Assembly (NCBI GenBank): GCA_964575675.1
Contig: CAZNRY010000019.1
Coordinates: 1 to 33,916 of the forward strand
Reading direction: 5' to 3'
From: CAZNRY01 sp964575675
Lineage (GTDB): Bacteria; Eisenbacteria; RBG-16-71-46; CAIMUX01; VGJL01
DNA length: 33,916 nt
Position 1 is the stretch's first letter. Each line of letters opens with the position of its first letter. Positions 15,500 through 23,949 of the stretch are shown in pieces. Under the pieces are notes generated by a model. It did not search any database, was not told the DNA's origin, and saw only the letters and a list, made by a program, of their open reading frames with translations. A program made the position numbers and the translations under genes.

Positions 15500-17305
15500 A
15501 TGAAGGGGAAGATCGCGCGGATCATGGGTCTCATCGCCGCAGCGCTCGTCGTGGCAAGTCTTGCGGGATCCTCCGTGTCGGCGCGCCCGGCGCAGATCCT
15601 GCTCGATGGCGCATTCACCGACTGGGAATCCGAGACGCCGGTCTATACCGACACGGCCGGCGATGCGGGATCGAGCGGGATCGATCTGGGACGGCTCTGG
15701 ATTGCCGACGACCCCGGGTCCTTCTACATCCGCTTCGAGGCGGGCAGAGAGATCCAGCTCAACAGCGGCCACAAGCTGACCCTCTATCTCGATACCGATC
15801 TGAACAGCTCGACGGGCATATCCGTGGGCGGAATCGGCGCCGAGCTCGAGTGGCGCTTCGGCGACAAGGCGGGCCGCTACAAGTACGGAACCGTAATCTC
15901 CACGATCGACCAATTCGACATCATGTTCTGCGGCATGCCCACCGTGACCGCCACTGCCTTCGAGGCTTCGATCCGCCGGGATGTGAAGCCGGACGGGACG
16001 CATTTCCTCTTCACCGGTTCGAGCGTGCGGATCCTCCTCGTCGACACGATCGCGGGCGGGGACCAGTTGCCGAACAGCCCGGAGGTCCTCACCTACCTCC
16101 TCGATGACGGAACGCTCCCGCCCGAGACGGGCATCGCACTAGGCAAGGAGCGCGCGACGGACTTAAGGATCATCACGAACAACGTCCTGAACGACGGCCC
16201 CTGGGGGAGCGGGAAGGGTGTGAAGTTCGGCCGCGAGCTCGCCGCGATCCAGCCCGAGATCATCAACTTCCAGGAGATCTACAACCACACCCCCCAGCAG
16301 ACGGCCGCCTTCGTCGGGACCTTTCTTCCCTCGGGAGCCGGCGAGACCTGGTTCTCGGCTGGGAATGCGGACTGCAAGACGGTCAGCCGCTACCCGGTCA
16401 TCCAGGGCTGGCCGATCTACAGCGGGAACTTGGCCGTCCTGCTCGACACGACCCCCGCCATCGGGAAGCAGTTCTTGATCATCAGCGTCCACCTCTATTG
16501 CTGCACGGACGACTCCGGACGCCAGGCGGAGGTCGATGCGATCCTCTCCTTCATCCGAGACGCCAAATCGGCGGGTGGGACGATAACCCTCGATCCCGAC
16601 ACGCCGATCCTGATCACGGGCGACACGAATTTCGTCGGGCTCTCCCAGCAGCAGACTTCCCTCCTCACGGGCGACATCGTCGACAATGGCACGTACGGCG
16701 CGGACTTCACGCCCGACTGGGACGGGAGCCACCTGGTCGACCTGATCTCGCGGCAAACGAACAAGCGGATGTCCTACACGTGGCGCAGCGACACGAGCGC
16801 CTACTGGCCGGGACGGCTCGATTACCAGGTCTACACCGACAGCGTACTCGGCGTGGGGAACCACTTCCTGCTCTACACCCCCGACATGCCGGCAGATTCT
16901 CTGACTCGATACAACCTGCTCGCCACCGACTCGCAGGTGACCGACCATCTGATCATCTGCGCCGACTTCCGCCCCGTCGAAGCCGCCGACACGGTTGAGC
17001 ACGACCTCGGCCCGATCCCTTTGAGCCTGGGCCCGAATCCTGCGCGCGGGGGCGGCAAGATCTCGATCGACTTGGCGCAGGAAGGGTTGGTCCAGCTCGA
17101 GGTTGTCGACATCTCGGGTCGCAGCATTGCGCATCCGATAGGCGCCGGCTGGATCATCATGCGGGCCGGTTCGCAAACATTTCCCTGGGACGGCCGCGAC
17201 GATCTCGGCCGAATCTTGCCCAGTGGAACCTACTTCGTGCGGCTGGATGTGAGGGATGGTTCGGGTAGCTTCACCCGCACCGAGAAGTTGACCTTCCTGC
17301 GATAG
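15500..17305 (+). CDS. Secreted endonuclease/exonuclease/phosphatase (EEP)-fold protein with FlgD-like tail
   Basis: A 601-residue exported protein. The signal peptide is residues 1-28 (ends SVSA). Residues about 33-205 are a beta-rich accessory domain beginning LLDGAFTDWES, of the kind that often precedes carbohydrate-active or surface domains. The EEP domain spans about 220-495 with its catalytic set: N228 (TNNVLN), E259 (NFQEI), H331 (SVHLY), D375 and N377 (ITGDTNF) and the D482-H483 pair (TDHLII). This metal-dependent fold cleaves phosphodiesters or phosphomonoesters (nucleases, sphingomyelinases, inositol phosphatases). A FlgD-like domain closes the protein (about 515-601; WDGRDDLG...SGTY). 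ATG 15500 has GGAGGGA 6 nt upstream; the frame open to 15170 is rejected. An extracellular nuclease or phosphodiesterase is the best guess; the substrate is unknown. The aldo/keto reductase gene starts 12 nt later. Confidence 0.85.
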   Translation: MKGKIARIMGLIAAALVVASLAGSSVSARPAQILLDGAFTDWESETPVYTDTAGDAGSSGIDLGRLWIADDPGSFYIRFEAGREIQLNSGHKLTLYLDTDLNSSTGISVGGIGAELEWRFGDKAGRYKYGTVISTIDQFDIMFCGMPTVTATAFEASIRRDVKPDGTHFLFTGSSVRILLVDTIAGGDQLPNSPEVLTYLLDDGTLPPETGIALGKERATDLRIITNNVLNDGPWGSGKGVKFGRELAAIQPEIINFQEIYNHTPQQTAAFVGTFLPSGAGETWFSAGNADCKTVSRYPVIQGWPIYSGNLAVLLDTTPAIGKQFLIISVHLYCCTDDSGRQAEVDAILSFIRDAKSAGGTITLDPDTPILITGDTNFVGLSQQQTSLLTGDIVDNGTYGADFTPDWDGSHLVDLISRQTNKRMSYTWRSDTSAYWPGRLDYQVYTDSVLGVGNHFLLYTPDMPADSLTRYNLLATDSQVTDHLIICADFRPVEAADTVEHDLGPIPLSLGPNPARGGGKISIDLAQEGLVQLEVVDISGRSIAHPIGAGWIIMRAGSQTFPWDGRDDLGRILPSGTYFVRLDVRDGSGSFTRTEKLTFLR

Positions 17306-17317
17306 GGAGAAGGTGTC

Positions 17318-18292
17318 GTGCGGACTCGCAGACTCGGCTCCTCCGATCTCCACCTGACCGCGATCGGTCTTGGCGCGTGGGCGATCGGCGGCGGCGGATG
17401 GGCATTTGGTTGGGGTCCGCAGGACGACCGCGAATCGATCGCGGCGATCCATCGCGCTCTCGATCTCGGGGTCAACTGGATCGACACGGCTGCGGTCTAT
17501 GGTCTCGGTCACTCCGAAGAGGTCGTCGCGCGCGCCCTCGCGGGCTGTCGCAAGGACGTGATCCTGGCCACGAAGTGCGGCCTCGTGTGGGATGAGGGGA
17601 GCACGACCCCTTACGGGCGGCTCAAGGCGGCGAGCATACGAAGCGAGGCCGAGGCGAGTCTCCGCCGACTCAGAACGGACTACATCGATCTTTACCAAAT
17701 CCACTGGCCCGATCCCGATCCCGACATCGAGGAAGCCTGGAGCGCGATCGCCGATCTCGTGCGCGAGGGGAAGATCCGCTACGGCGGCGTCTCGAACTTC
17801 AACGTCGGGCAGATCGATCGCGTCGGCTCGATCCATGCGGTCGCGAGCCTTCAGCCGCCGTATAGCATGATTGCGCGCGGCATCGAGAAGGAAGGGTTGG
17901 CCCACTGCGCGAAGCACGAGATAGGGGTCGTCTGCTACAGCCCGATGCAGGCGGGGCTCCTGACCGGAGCGGTCACGCGGGAACGCCTCGCCGGCCTGCC
18001 CGAGGATGATTGGCGGCGAAGGAGCAAGCAGTTCCTCGAGCCGCTCCTAGGGCCAAACCTCGAGCTGGTCGAGGGCCTGCGCGGGATCGCGGAGCGATCG
18101 GGCCGGACCCCCGCCCAACTCGCGATCGCCTGGGTTCTGCGGCGTCCCGAGGTCACGTCCGCGATCGTGGGCGCCAGAAGCCGGCAGCAGATCGAGGAAA
18201 CGGCATCCGCGGGGGACTGGGTCCTCACCTCCGATTCGATCGGCGAGATCGAAGCTCTCCTCGCCGAGCGCGACCGGAAGTTGCCCTCCTAG
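17318..18292 (+). CDS. Aldo/keto reductase
   Basis: The 324-residue product is a TIM-barrel NAD(P)H-dependent oxidoreductase. The catalytic tetrad is visible: D56 and Y61 (WIDTAAVYGLG), K86 (LATKCGL) and H129 (IHWPD). The C-terminal cofactor-binding region is also present (AIVGARSRQQIEE). Length and motifs fit the group of bacterial reductases related to YajO/Tas and AKR11-13, which reduce aldehydes or sugars; the actual substrate is unknown. The protein is cytoplasmic, with no signal peptide. GTG at 17318 is the start, 12 nt after the stop of the EEP gene and behind AGGGAGAAGG, so the two genes are likely co-transcribed even though one product is exported and the other is not. Confidence 0.9.
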   Translation: MRTRRLGSSDLHLTAIGLGAWAIGGGGWAFGWGPQDDRESIAAIHRALDLGVNWIDTAAVYGLGHSEEVVARALAGCRKDVILATKCGLVWDEGSTTPYGRLKAASIRSEAEASLRRLRTDYIDLYQIHWPDPDPDIEEAWSAIADLVREGKIRYGGVSNFNVGQIDRVGSIHAVASLQPPYSMIARGIEKEGLAHCAKHEIGVVCYSPMQAGLLTGAVTRERLAGLPEDDWRRRSKQFLEPLLGPNLELVEGLRGIAERSGRTPAQLAIAWVLRRPEVTSAIVGARSRQQIEETASAGDWVLTSDSIGEIEALLAERDRKLPS

Positions 18293-18436
18293 CGCCTCCG
18301 CTCGTGCGAAGATTCGCTTGAACACACGACCCCCAATCGATCACTATCATATGTTCGCGATCGCGCTCGGGATGCCGGGTGTGCCCCGGTCGCTTGTGCC
18401 TCCGAGCCGGCGGAATCGGATCCGAATCCACGAAGC

Positions 18437-18449
18437 GTGATCGGATCAC
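18437..18449. promoter_or_regulatory. Hyphenated palindrome GTGATC-G-GATCAC upstream of the cytochrome c gene
   Basis: A perfect 6+1+6 inverted repeat ends 33 nt before the cytochrome c start. A second copy of the half-site GATCAC occurs at 18339-18344. This could be a regulator binding site in the 190-bp gap after the aldo/keto reductase. Short palindromes also arise by chance, so this is only suggestive. Confidence 0.25.
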
Positions 18450-18482
18450 TCAACCATGACTGTTCGTTGGAGGATCGATTCG

Positions 18483-19187
18483 ATGAGGAGAATCAGGAGA
18501 TCATTCGCGGAGCTTTCGGCCTTGCGTCGCGCTCTCGTGAGCGGACTTTCCCTCGTGATGGCAGCCGGGGTCCTCGCCATGGCGATGGGGGGCGGTGCTT
18601 CCAAGGGATCTGACGAAGAGACCGTGACGCGTCTCGCCGACGCGGGCCGGTGGATTGTCGCCGCGGGGCAGCCCGGAATCGCAAACGCTGCGCCTCAGGA
18701 TGCTGGAGCGGTGAAGCGGGGCAAGTATCTCGTCATCGCGTGCGGGTGCAACGACTGCCACACGCCGCTCAAGATGGGGCCGAAAGGACCGGAGCCGGAC
18801 ATGTCGAGGATGCTCTCGGGCCACCCCGCGGGCGTCGCGATGCCCGCCCCGCCGAAGCTCGACCATCAGTGGACGTGGGCGGGCTCCGGCACGATGACCG
18901 CGTTCGTCGGACCCTGGGGGATCGACTACGCCCCAAACCTGACCCCGGACGAGGAGACCGGAATCGGCGCATGGGACGCGGAGCTCTTCATCGCGGCGAT
19001 CCGAAACGGGAAGATCATGGGGGGCGGGCGCCCGATCTTGCCTCCCATGCCCTGGCAGGGCTATGCGCAGATGACCGATGATGATCTGAAGGCGATCTTC
19101 GCTTATCTGCAGTCGGTACCTGCAATCAAGAACCAGGTGCCGGAGTATGCGCCCCCGCCGAACGCCGGAGGCGGCGGCGATCACTGA
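18483..19187 (+). CDS. Membrane-anchored or exported monohaem cytochrome c
   Basis: A 234-residue protein. A basic N-terminus and hydrophobic segment (about 16-36) form a signal peptide or anchor. The haem motif is C89-N-D-C92-H93 in a GKYLVIACGCNDCHTPL context. The distal ligand is probably the Met in ILPPMPWQGYAQM, followed by the usual C-terminal helix TDDDLKAIFAYLQSVPAIKNQVPE. This layout matches the cytochrome c domains of membrane dehydrogenases (for example alcohol dehydrogenase cytochrome subunits), but only one haem is present and no dehydrogenase is nearby. I start at ATG 18483 because GGAGG lies 9 nt upstream; the ATG at 18456 has no ribosome binding site. It should transfer electrons in the periplasm; the partner is unknown. 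Confidence 0.85.
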   Translation: MRRIRRSFAELSALRRALVSGLSLVMAAGVLAMAMGGGASKGSDEETVTRLADAGRWIVAAGQPGIANAAPQDAGAVKRGKYLVIACGCNDCHTPLKMGPKGPEPDMSRMLSGHPAGVAMPAPPKLDHQWTWAGSGTMTAFVGPWGIDYAPNLTPDEETGIGAWDAELFIAAIRNGKIMGGGRPILPPMPWQGYAQMTDDDLKAIFAYLQSVPAIKNQVPEYAPPPNAGGGGDH

Positions 19188-19189
19188 GA

Positions 19190-19222
19190 GCCCGCCGATT
19201 CCGCAGGCGCCCTGGAGCGGGC
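19190..19222 (+). terminator. Possible weak terminator after cytochrome c
   Basis: GCCCGC (19190-19195) and GCGGGC (19217-19222) are inverted arms with a 21-nt loop. A pyrimidine-rich stretch (TTCTTTCTTCCTTCC) starts a few bases later. It begins 2 nt after the stop codon. The long loop and lack of a true T-run make this tentative. Confidence 0.25.
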
Positions 19223-19434
19223 GTCCGCTTCTTTCTTCCTTCCGCCCGGGAGTACAATGGAAGATCGCGATCCTGGCGGTCGATAATTCTCACAAGGATG
19301 GCCCGGAGTCCGCAGGCCGAGGAGATCAATGTCCATCGCGGCAGTTTGCCGGCCGGAGCACAACGTGGCGGTGATCGTCTGCGACGGATCGCGTCCAAGC
19401 GGGAATGGCCGCTAGAGAACACGAGAGGGGTCCC
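19223..19434 (+). promoter_or_regulatory. Upstream region of the Asp-box gene
   Basis: TACAAT at 19253-19258 is a 5/6 match to a -10 box, but a TTGACA-like box at the right distance is not clear. GAGAGGGG (19423-19430) is the ribosome binding site for the ATG at 19435. I see no gene in this stretch. Confidence 0.25.
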
Positions 19435-22089
19435 ATGAAAGTCTTCCGTTTGATCGGGGCGGTTCTTGCCCTTGGACTGATCGCAATCCTCGTTCTGACG
19501 TTCCTTCCTCGGGATCGGGGCGAGCGCGAGATTCCTCCCGGGTTCACGAAGCTCCGCCTCTCCGATGAGGAAGAGAAGGAGATCGGCGAGGATCGCAAGG
19601 AGGAAGGGCACGCATATGAGGCATTCGAGTGGTGGTACGGAACGCGCGCCTTCCCGGACGAGCTAATTCCCAAGTCCGCCTTTTACGACGCCTACAAGTA
19701 CTCGAAGGAGAACTTGGTCCCCGCCGAGAAGGATCGGACCGGGGGGCCGGCTTGGACCTCGATCGGACCGGACAACATCGGCGGTCGAATGCTCTCCCTT
19801 GCGATCGACCCGACCAACCCGAACGCGGTCTGGGCCGGCGCCGCGGGCGGCGGACTCTGGAGATCGGCCGTCGGCGGCGAGGGACCCGCGGCGTGGACGC
19901 GCGTCGATACCGGTTTCCCGGCCCTCGCGGTCAGCGGGATCGTGATCGATCCAACGGACCCGAGCGTCATCTACATCGGCACGGGCGAGATCGGGCGGTA
20001 CGGCCGGGGCCAAGTCGGGACCCCGGGGGCGCGTTCGACCTACGGCCTGGGCGTTCTGAAGAGCGTGGACGGTGGGGCGAGCTGGCAGCAGACGGGGCTG
20101 ACCTGGACGTTCGATCAGACGCGCGCGGTGAACGCCCTCAGAATCGATCCTCAGAATCACCTGGCGCTCTGGGCGGCCACGAGCGAGGGGCTTTACAAGA
20201 CACTCGACGGGGGGGATAGCTGGACCCTTGTCCACTCGACCCTCATGGCGATGGATGTGGCGATCGATCCTTTCAACTCATCAAAGGTCTTCGTCTCCCA
20301 CGGCCAGCTCAACACCACGCCGGACGCGGGGATCTATCGGAGCACGGACGGCGGCGCGAGCTGGACCCTCCTTGCGGGCGGCCTCCCCACGACGAATTTC
20401 GGGCGCACGCCCCTGGCCATCTACTCCATCTCCTCGACGCAGAGGACCCTTTATGCGGGCGTATCGGATGCTTCGACGCGGGCCGTCATTGGGCTCTTTC
20501 GGAGCACGAACGACGGCGATTCGTGGACGATGATCAACGGCACGAACTGGGCCGGATCGCAGGCGTGGTACGACAATGTTGTCGGCGCCTCCCCGCTCAA
20601 TGGAACTCTCGTGCTCTGCGGCGGCCTCGATTGGTATCGGAGCACGAACGGGGGAAGCACGCTCAATCAGGTCTCCTATTGGTACAACGGCTACGGCGGC
20701 GTGATCCCGCCGGAGGGCCCCGAGGGATCGCCGGACTACGTCCACGCCGACCAGCACGCGATCGCCTTCCATCCGACGGATCCGCAGACCGTCTATGTCG
20801 CGAGCGACGGGGGAGTCTTCAAGTCGGTGGACGGCGGGCAGACCTGGGCGGGAAGGAATGGCGGCCTGGTCACGACCCAGATCTATGCGGGCTTCGCGAA
20901 CGGGAGCACGACGAGCGCTCTGGCTGTCGGAGGACTGCAGGACAACGGGACCATCAAGTATCTCGGGACCCCCTCGTGGTCGAAGATTTTCGGCGGCGAC
21001 GGCGGGTGGTGCGCGATTGACCCCATGAACGAGAACGTGATCTACGAAGAGTACGTCTACCTGAACATGTACAAGAGCGAGGATGGCGGAAACAACTGGA
21101 CGGAGATCCACCCGTACTCGTCCGGCGATGCGAACTTCATCGCGCCGTTCGTGCTCTGCGAGGCGGATCCGATGGTGCTGTACGCGGGCATGAAGGCCGT
21201 GCAGAAATCGACGGACGGGGGCCTCTCGTGGATCTACCCGGACGGGAACGCCTCATGGAACGGCACCCCGATGGCTGTGATCGGTGTTTCCTTCACGAGC
21301 CCCGACACCCTGTGCGCGGCGACGGGGAGCTCGAGCACGACGGCGGTCTTCGAGGTCCGCCGGAGTACGAACGGCGGCGCGACGTGGACGAATGTGACCG
21401 GCGGCCTGCCGAACCGTTACCCGACCGACATCTCCTACGATCGACTCGACGGCCGGAATGTCTGGCTGACCTTCTCCGGATACGGAAGCCCGCACGTCTT
21501 CCGGTCGACGGACGCCGGGTTGACGTGGATCGACGCCTCGTCGAACCTCCCGGACCTGCCTGTCCAATCCGTCGCGATTGATCCGATTGCCTCCGAGTGG
21601 GTCTACATCGGCACGGACCTTGGCGTCTATCGAACGCTGGACGGCGGCGCGACGTGGATGGAAATGAACTCGGGATTGCCCCCGTCGATGGTTCTCGACC
21701 TCGTGATCAAGCCAGATGAGCGACTTGTGCGCGCCGCGACCTTTGGCAGCGGCGTCTGGGAGATGGCCCTCGCGGCGCCCGCCGGAATCGACGGCCCCAT
21801 CGCGGGGACCGGCGGATTCGATTTGGGATCCCCGCAGCCCAATCCGTTCAGCAACCGCACCGTGATTCCCTATTTGTTGAGCCGTTCCGGGTCAATCGAG
21901 CTGGCCATCTTCGACGCCCGCGGCTGGCGTGTCCGGGTGCTCGCAAGCGGCGTCCGCGGCGCCGGCGCGGGAGAGGGAGTCTGGGACGGCCGGGACGATG
22001 ACGGCCGCCGGGTCGCCCGCGGGATCTACTTCGCGAGGCTGACCGCGGAGGGGCGGACCCTCTCGACCAAGATCACGCGGGTCGAGTAG
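19435..22089 (+). CDS. Secreted Asp-box (BNR/sortilin-like) beta-propeller protein with FlgD-like tail
   Basis: An 884-residue protein with an N-terminal hydrophobic segment (about 5-24; signal peptide or anchor). The bulk is a series of Asp-box hairpins of the form (S/T)x(D/N)xGxxW. I count ten full copies (such as SVDGGASW, TLDGGDSW, SEDGGNNW, STDAGLTW) plus one lacking the Trp (STNGGSTL). Such proteins fold as one or two beta-propellers, as in sialidases, VPS10/sortilin and YCF48-type proteins. The C-terminal 90 residues are FlgD-like (PNPFSNRT...WDGRDDDG..VARGIYFARL), so it is probably a surface protein. I see no obvious sialidase catalytic set, so a binding or structural role is as likely as an enzyme. 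ATG 19435 has GAGAGGGG 4 nt upstream. Its last 17 bp overlap the end of msrQ on the other strand. Confidence 0.85.
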   Translation: MKVFRLIGAVLALGLIAILVLTFLPRDRGEREIPPGFTKLRLSDEEEKEIGEDRKEEGHAYEAFEWWYGTRAFPDELIPKSAFYDAYKYSKENLVPAEKDRTGGPAWTSIGPDNIGGRMLSLAIDPTNPNAVWAGAAGGGLWRSAVGGEGPAAWTRVDTGFPALAVSGIVIDPTDPSVIYIGTGEIGRYGRGQVGTPGARSTYGLGVLKSVDGGASWQQTGLTWTFDQTRAVNALRIDPQNHLALWAATSEGLYKTLDGGDSWTLVHSTLMAMDVAIDPFNSSKVFVSHGQLNTTPDAGIYRSTDGGASWTLLAGGLPTTNFGRTPLAIYSISSTQRTLYAGVSDASTRAVIGLFRSTNDGDSWTMINGTNWAGSQAWYDNVVGASPLNGTLVLCGGLDWYRSTNGGSTLNQVSYWYNGYGGVIPPEGPEGSPDYVHADQHAIAFHPTDPQTVYVASDGGVFKSVDGGQTWAGRNGGLVTTQIYAGFANGSTTSALAVGGLQDNGTIKYLGTPSWSKIFGGDGGWCAIDPMNENVIYEEYVYLNMYKSEDGGNNWTEIHPYSSGDANFIAPFVLCEADPMVLYAGMKAVQKSTDGGLSWIYPDGNASWNGTPMAVIGVSFTSPDTLCAATGSSSTTAVFEVRRSTNGGATWTNVTGGLPNRYPTDISYDRLDGRNVWLTFSGYGSPHVFRSTDAGLTWIDASSNLPDLPVQSVAIDPIASEWVYIGTDLGVYRTLDGGATWMEMNSGLPPSMVLDLVIKPDERLVRAATFGSGVWEMALAAPAGIDGPIAGTGGFDLGSPQPNPFSNRTVIPYLLSRSGSIELAIFDARGWRVRVLASGVRGAGAGEGVWDGRDDDGRRVARGIYFARLTAEGRTLSTKITRVE

Positions 22090-22765
22090 GCGCGGGCCTC
22101 CGTCCGCCCGCACCGGGGCCGCCTTGCGTGGTAGCCCGATTCACGGGGCCGTTTCGGACCGCCCGTCCGGCGGCCCAATGGACGAGGCGGATCAGCAGAA
22201 GCGCCGCGAGGATCGCGATGAAGATGAGGGGCTCGCGCCGATCCGCCTTGACCCGCCAGAGGAAGTGGATCGCTCCGAGGGTTGCCGCCGCATAGACGAG
22301 CCGATGGAGCCGTTTCCACTTCGCATAACCCATCTTCCGCACCGCGCGCTTCGTCGATGTCGCCGCGAGAACGGAGAGGGTGACGAGAGCGCAGAAGCCG
22401 ATCAGGATGAACTTCCTTTTCGCGACATCTGCGAAGACGGCGGGCAGGTCGAAGAACTGATCGACCCCCAGATAGAAGGCAAAGTGGATGGCGCCGTAAG
22501 CGAACGCGAACAGCCCGAGCATCCGCCGGATGCGCAGCGGCCACTTGATGCGAAAGACGAGGTTGAGCGGCGTGCAGGCGAGCGAAGCGGTCAGGATGGT
22601 GAGAGTCCAGAATCCGAGGCGGTTCAGGACCTCGGCGATCGGGTCCGCCCCCAGGCCGGCTCCCCAGAATGCGTCCCTCCCGATTTTCAGGATGGGGAAC
22701 AGGGCCGCCGAGAAGACGACGGGCTTCAGCATGCTCATCGCGGCATTCCGAAGCGGTTTGGTCAC
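22073..22765 (-). CDS. msrQ: MsrQ, haem-binding membrane subunit of periplasmic methionine sulfoxide reductase
   Basis: A 230-residue polytopic protein with about five to six hydrophobic helices, of the ferric-reductase-like (YedZ) family. MsrQ binds haem b and passes electrons from the quinone pool or a flavoprotein to the periplasmic MsrP. I see the family segments LNRLGFWTL, IRRMLGLFAFAYGAIHF, KRKFILIGF and KWKRLHRLVYAAATLGAIHFLW, which contain the conserved haem-ligand histidines. The last 27 residues are a Gly/Pro/Arg-rich extension that other MsrQ proteins do not need. GTG at 22765 lies 2 nt after the msrP stop, consistent with coupling; ATG 22741 is an alternative. Its 3' end overlaps the convergent Asp-box gene by 17 bp. 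Confidence 0.93.
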   Translation of the reverse strand: MTKPLRNAAMSMLKPVVFSAALFPILKIGRDAFWGAGLGADPIAEVLNRLGFWTLTILTASLACTPLNLVFRIKWPLRIRRMLGLFAFAYGAIHFAFYLGVDQFFDLPAVFADVAKRKFILIGFCALVTLSVLAATSTKRAVRKMGYAKWKRLHRLVYAAATLGAIHFLWRVKADRREPLIFIAILAALLLIRLVHWAAGRAVRNGPVNRATTQGGPGAGGRRPAPTRPA

Positions 22766-22767
22766 AG

Positions 22768-23748
22768 CTAGAAGTTCTTCCTCAGGTCCATCCCCGCATA
22801 GAGCCCCGCCAGATGATCGGCGTAGCCGTTGAACATCAAGGTATCGCGTTTACGGAACTCCCCGATCCGCCGTTCCTTCGCTTGGCTCCAGCGAGGGTGA
22901 TCGACGCTCGGGTTGACATTCGCGTAGAAGCCATACTCTCCGGGGGATGAGATGTTCCACGACGTCGGCGGCTGATTTTCCGTGAATTGGATCCGCACGA
23001 TCGACTTGATCCCCTTGAATCCGTACTTCCACGGGACGACGAGACGAACGGGAGCTCCGTTTTGGTTCGGCAGCGCCTTGCCGTAGAGGCCGACCGCGAG
23101 GAGGACGAGGGGATGCATCGCCTCGTCGAGTCTGAGCCCCTCGACGTAGGGCCAAGGGAGGACGGCGCGCTTCTGTCCGGGCATCTGTTCCGGGTCGTGG
23201 AGGGTCGTGAAGGCGACGTACCTCGCGTTGCCGGTCGGTTCGAGCCGCGCGATCAGATCTCCCAGCGGGAACCCGATCCACGGAATCACCATCGACCATG
23301 CCTCGACGCATCGCATCCGGTAGATCCGCTCCTCGAGTGGAAACCACCGGAGGAGGTCATCGATGTCGATCGTTCCAGGCCGTTTCATCGCTCCCCCGAC
23401 CTCGATCATCCATGGCCGGGGTTTGAGCGTGCGCGCATTGGCGGCCGGATCTGTCTTGTCGGTTCCGAACTCATAGAAGTTGTTGTATCCGGCGACGTCC
23501 TTTAGGGCGGTCTGCTTCTCGTCGGTCCCGTAGGGACCCGGCGCGACGGGCGGCAGGTTCCCATCGACCCGCCCGCCGGGGCCCGCGGGGCCCGGCGCCG
23601 GATCCGCAGCGAGGGCGCGCAGGGGGGCCGTCGCCAGTGCCGGGCCGATCAAGGTCGCCGCGCCGAGGGCGAGGAAGTCGCGCCGGCGCATATAGATCTC
23701 GTGGGGTGTAACGTCGCGATCGGAGAGGCCGAATGTCGCTCTTTTCAT
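22768..23748 (-). CDS. msrP: MsrP, periplasmic molybdopterin methionine sulfoxide reductase catalytic subunit
   Basis: The 326-residue product reduces protein-bound methionine sulfoxide in the periplasm using a molybdopterin cofactor, with electrons from MsrQ. A twin-arginine signal is visible at residues 21-30 (RRRDFLALGA), followed by a hydrophobic stretch ending ALA. C147 in MRCVEAWSMVIPW is the molybdenum-ligating cysteine. The C-terminus LAGLYAGMDLRKNF is characteristic. I start at ATG 23748, giving the family's N-terminus (SDRDVTPHEIYMRRRDFL); the frame is open to 23844 but the extra part is not conserved. A Pro/Gly-rich linker (about 50-72) follows the signal. msrQ follows at 2 nt, forming the usual operon. 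A 201-bp divergent region separates it from metK. Confidence 0.95.
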   Translation of the reverse strand: MKRATFGLSDRDVTPHEIYMRRRDFLALGAATLIGPALATAPLRALAADPAPGPAGPGGRVDGNLPPVAPGPYGTDEKQTALKDVAGYNNFYEFGTDKTDPAANARTLKPRPWMIEVGGAMKRPGTIDIDDLLRWFPLEERIYRMRCVEAWSMVIPWIGFPLGDLIARLEPTGNARYVAFTTLHDPEQMPGQKRAVLPWPYVEGLRLDEAMHPLVLLAVGLYGKALPNQNGAPVRLVVPWKYGFKGIKSIVRIQFTENQPPTSWNISSPGEYGFYANVNPSVDHPRWSQAKERRIGEFRKRDTLMFNGYADHLAGLYAGMDLRKNF

Positions 23749-23949
23749 GCCCGGACTATGGGCCCTCCGGATGGAAGTGGCAAGATCGGCGGCCATCCGG
23801 CTGCTGGAAAACGGGGCATGGATGGGATAACCTCGGCCGTTCACGCGTCGCGGCCGGGGCGGGCCGGTTCGCGGCGCCGACCGTCGGAATCATCCGATGC
23901 GCGGGGACAGCGTCAATCCCGAGAGGACCGGCAGGAGAACCGAATCATC
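23749..23949. promoter_or_regulatory. Divergent msrP-metK intergenic region
   Basis: This 201-bp gap must carry promoters for msrPQ (leftward) and metK (rightward). GGATAAC (about 23824-23830) could contribute a -10 box for metK, but there is no clear partner. I looked for SAM riboswitch cores in front of metK and found none. AGGAG at about 23930-23934 is the likely ribosome binding site of metK, with a rather long spacer. Confidence 0.3.

Noticed and set aside
23749..23949. SAM riboswitch in front of metK
   Set aside because: I found none of the conserved core elements of SAM riboswitch classes and no terminator or sequestering hairpin. A covariance-model search would settle it.
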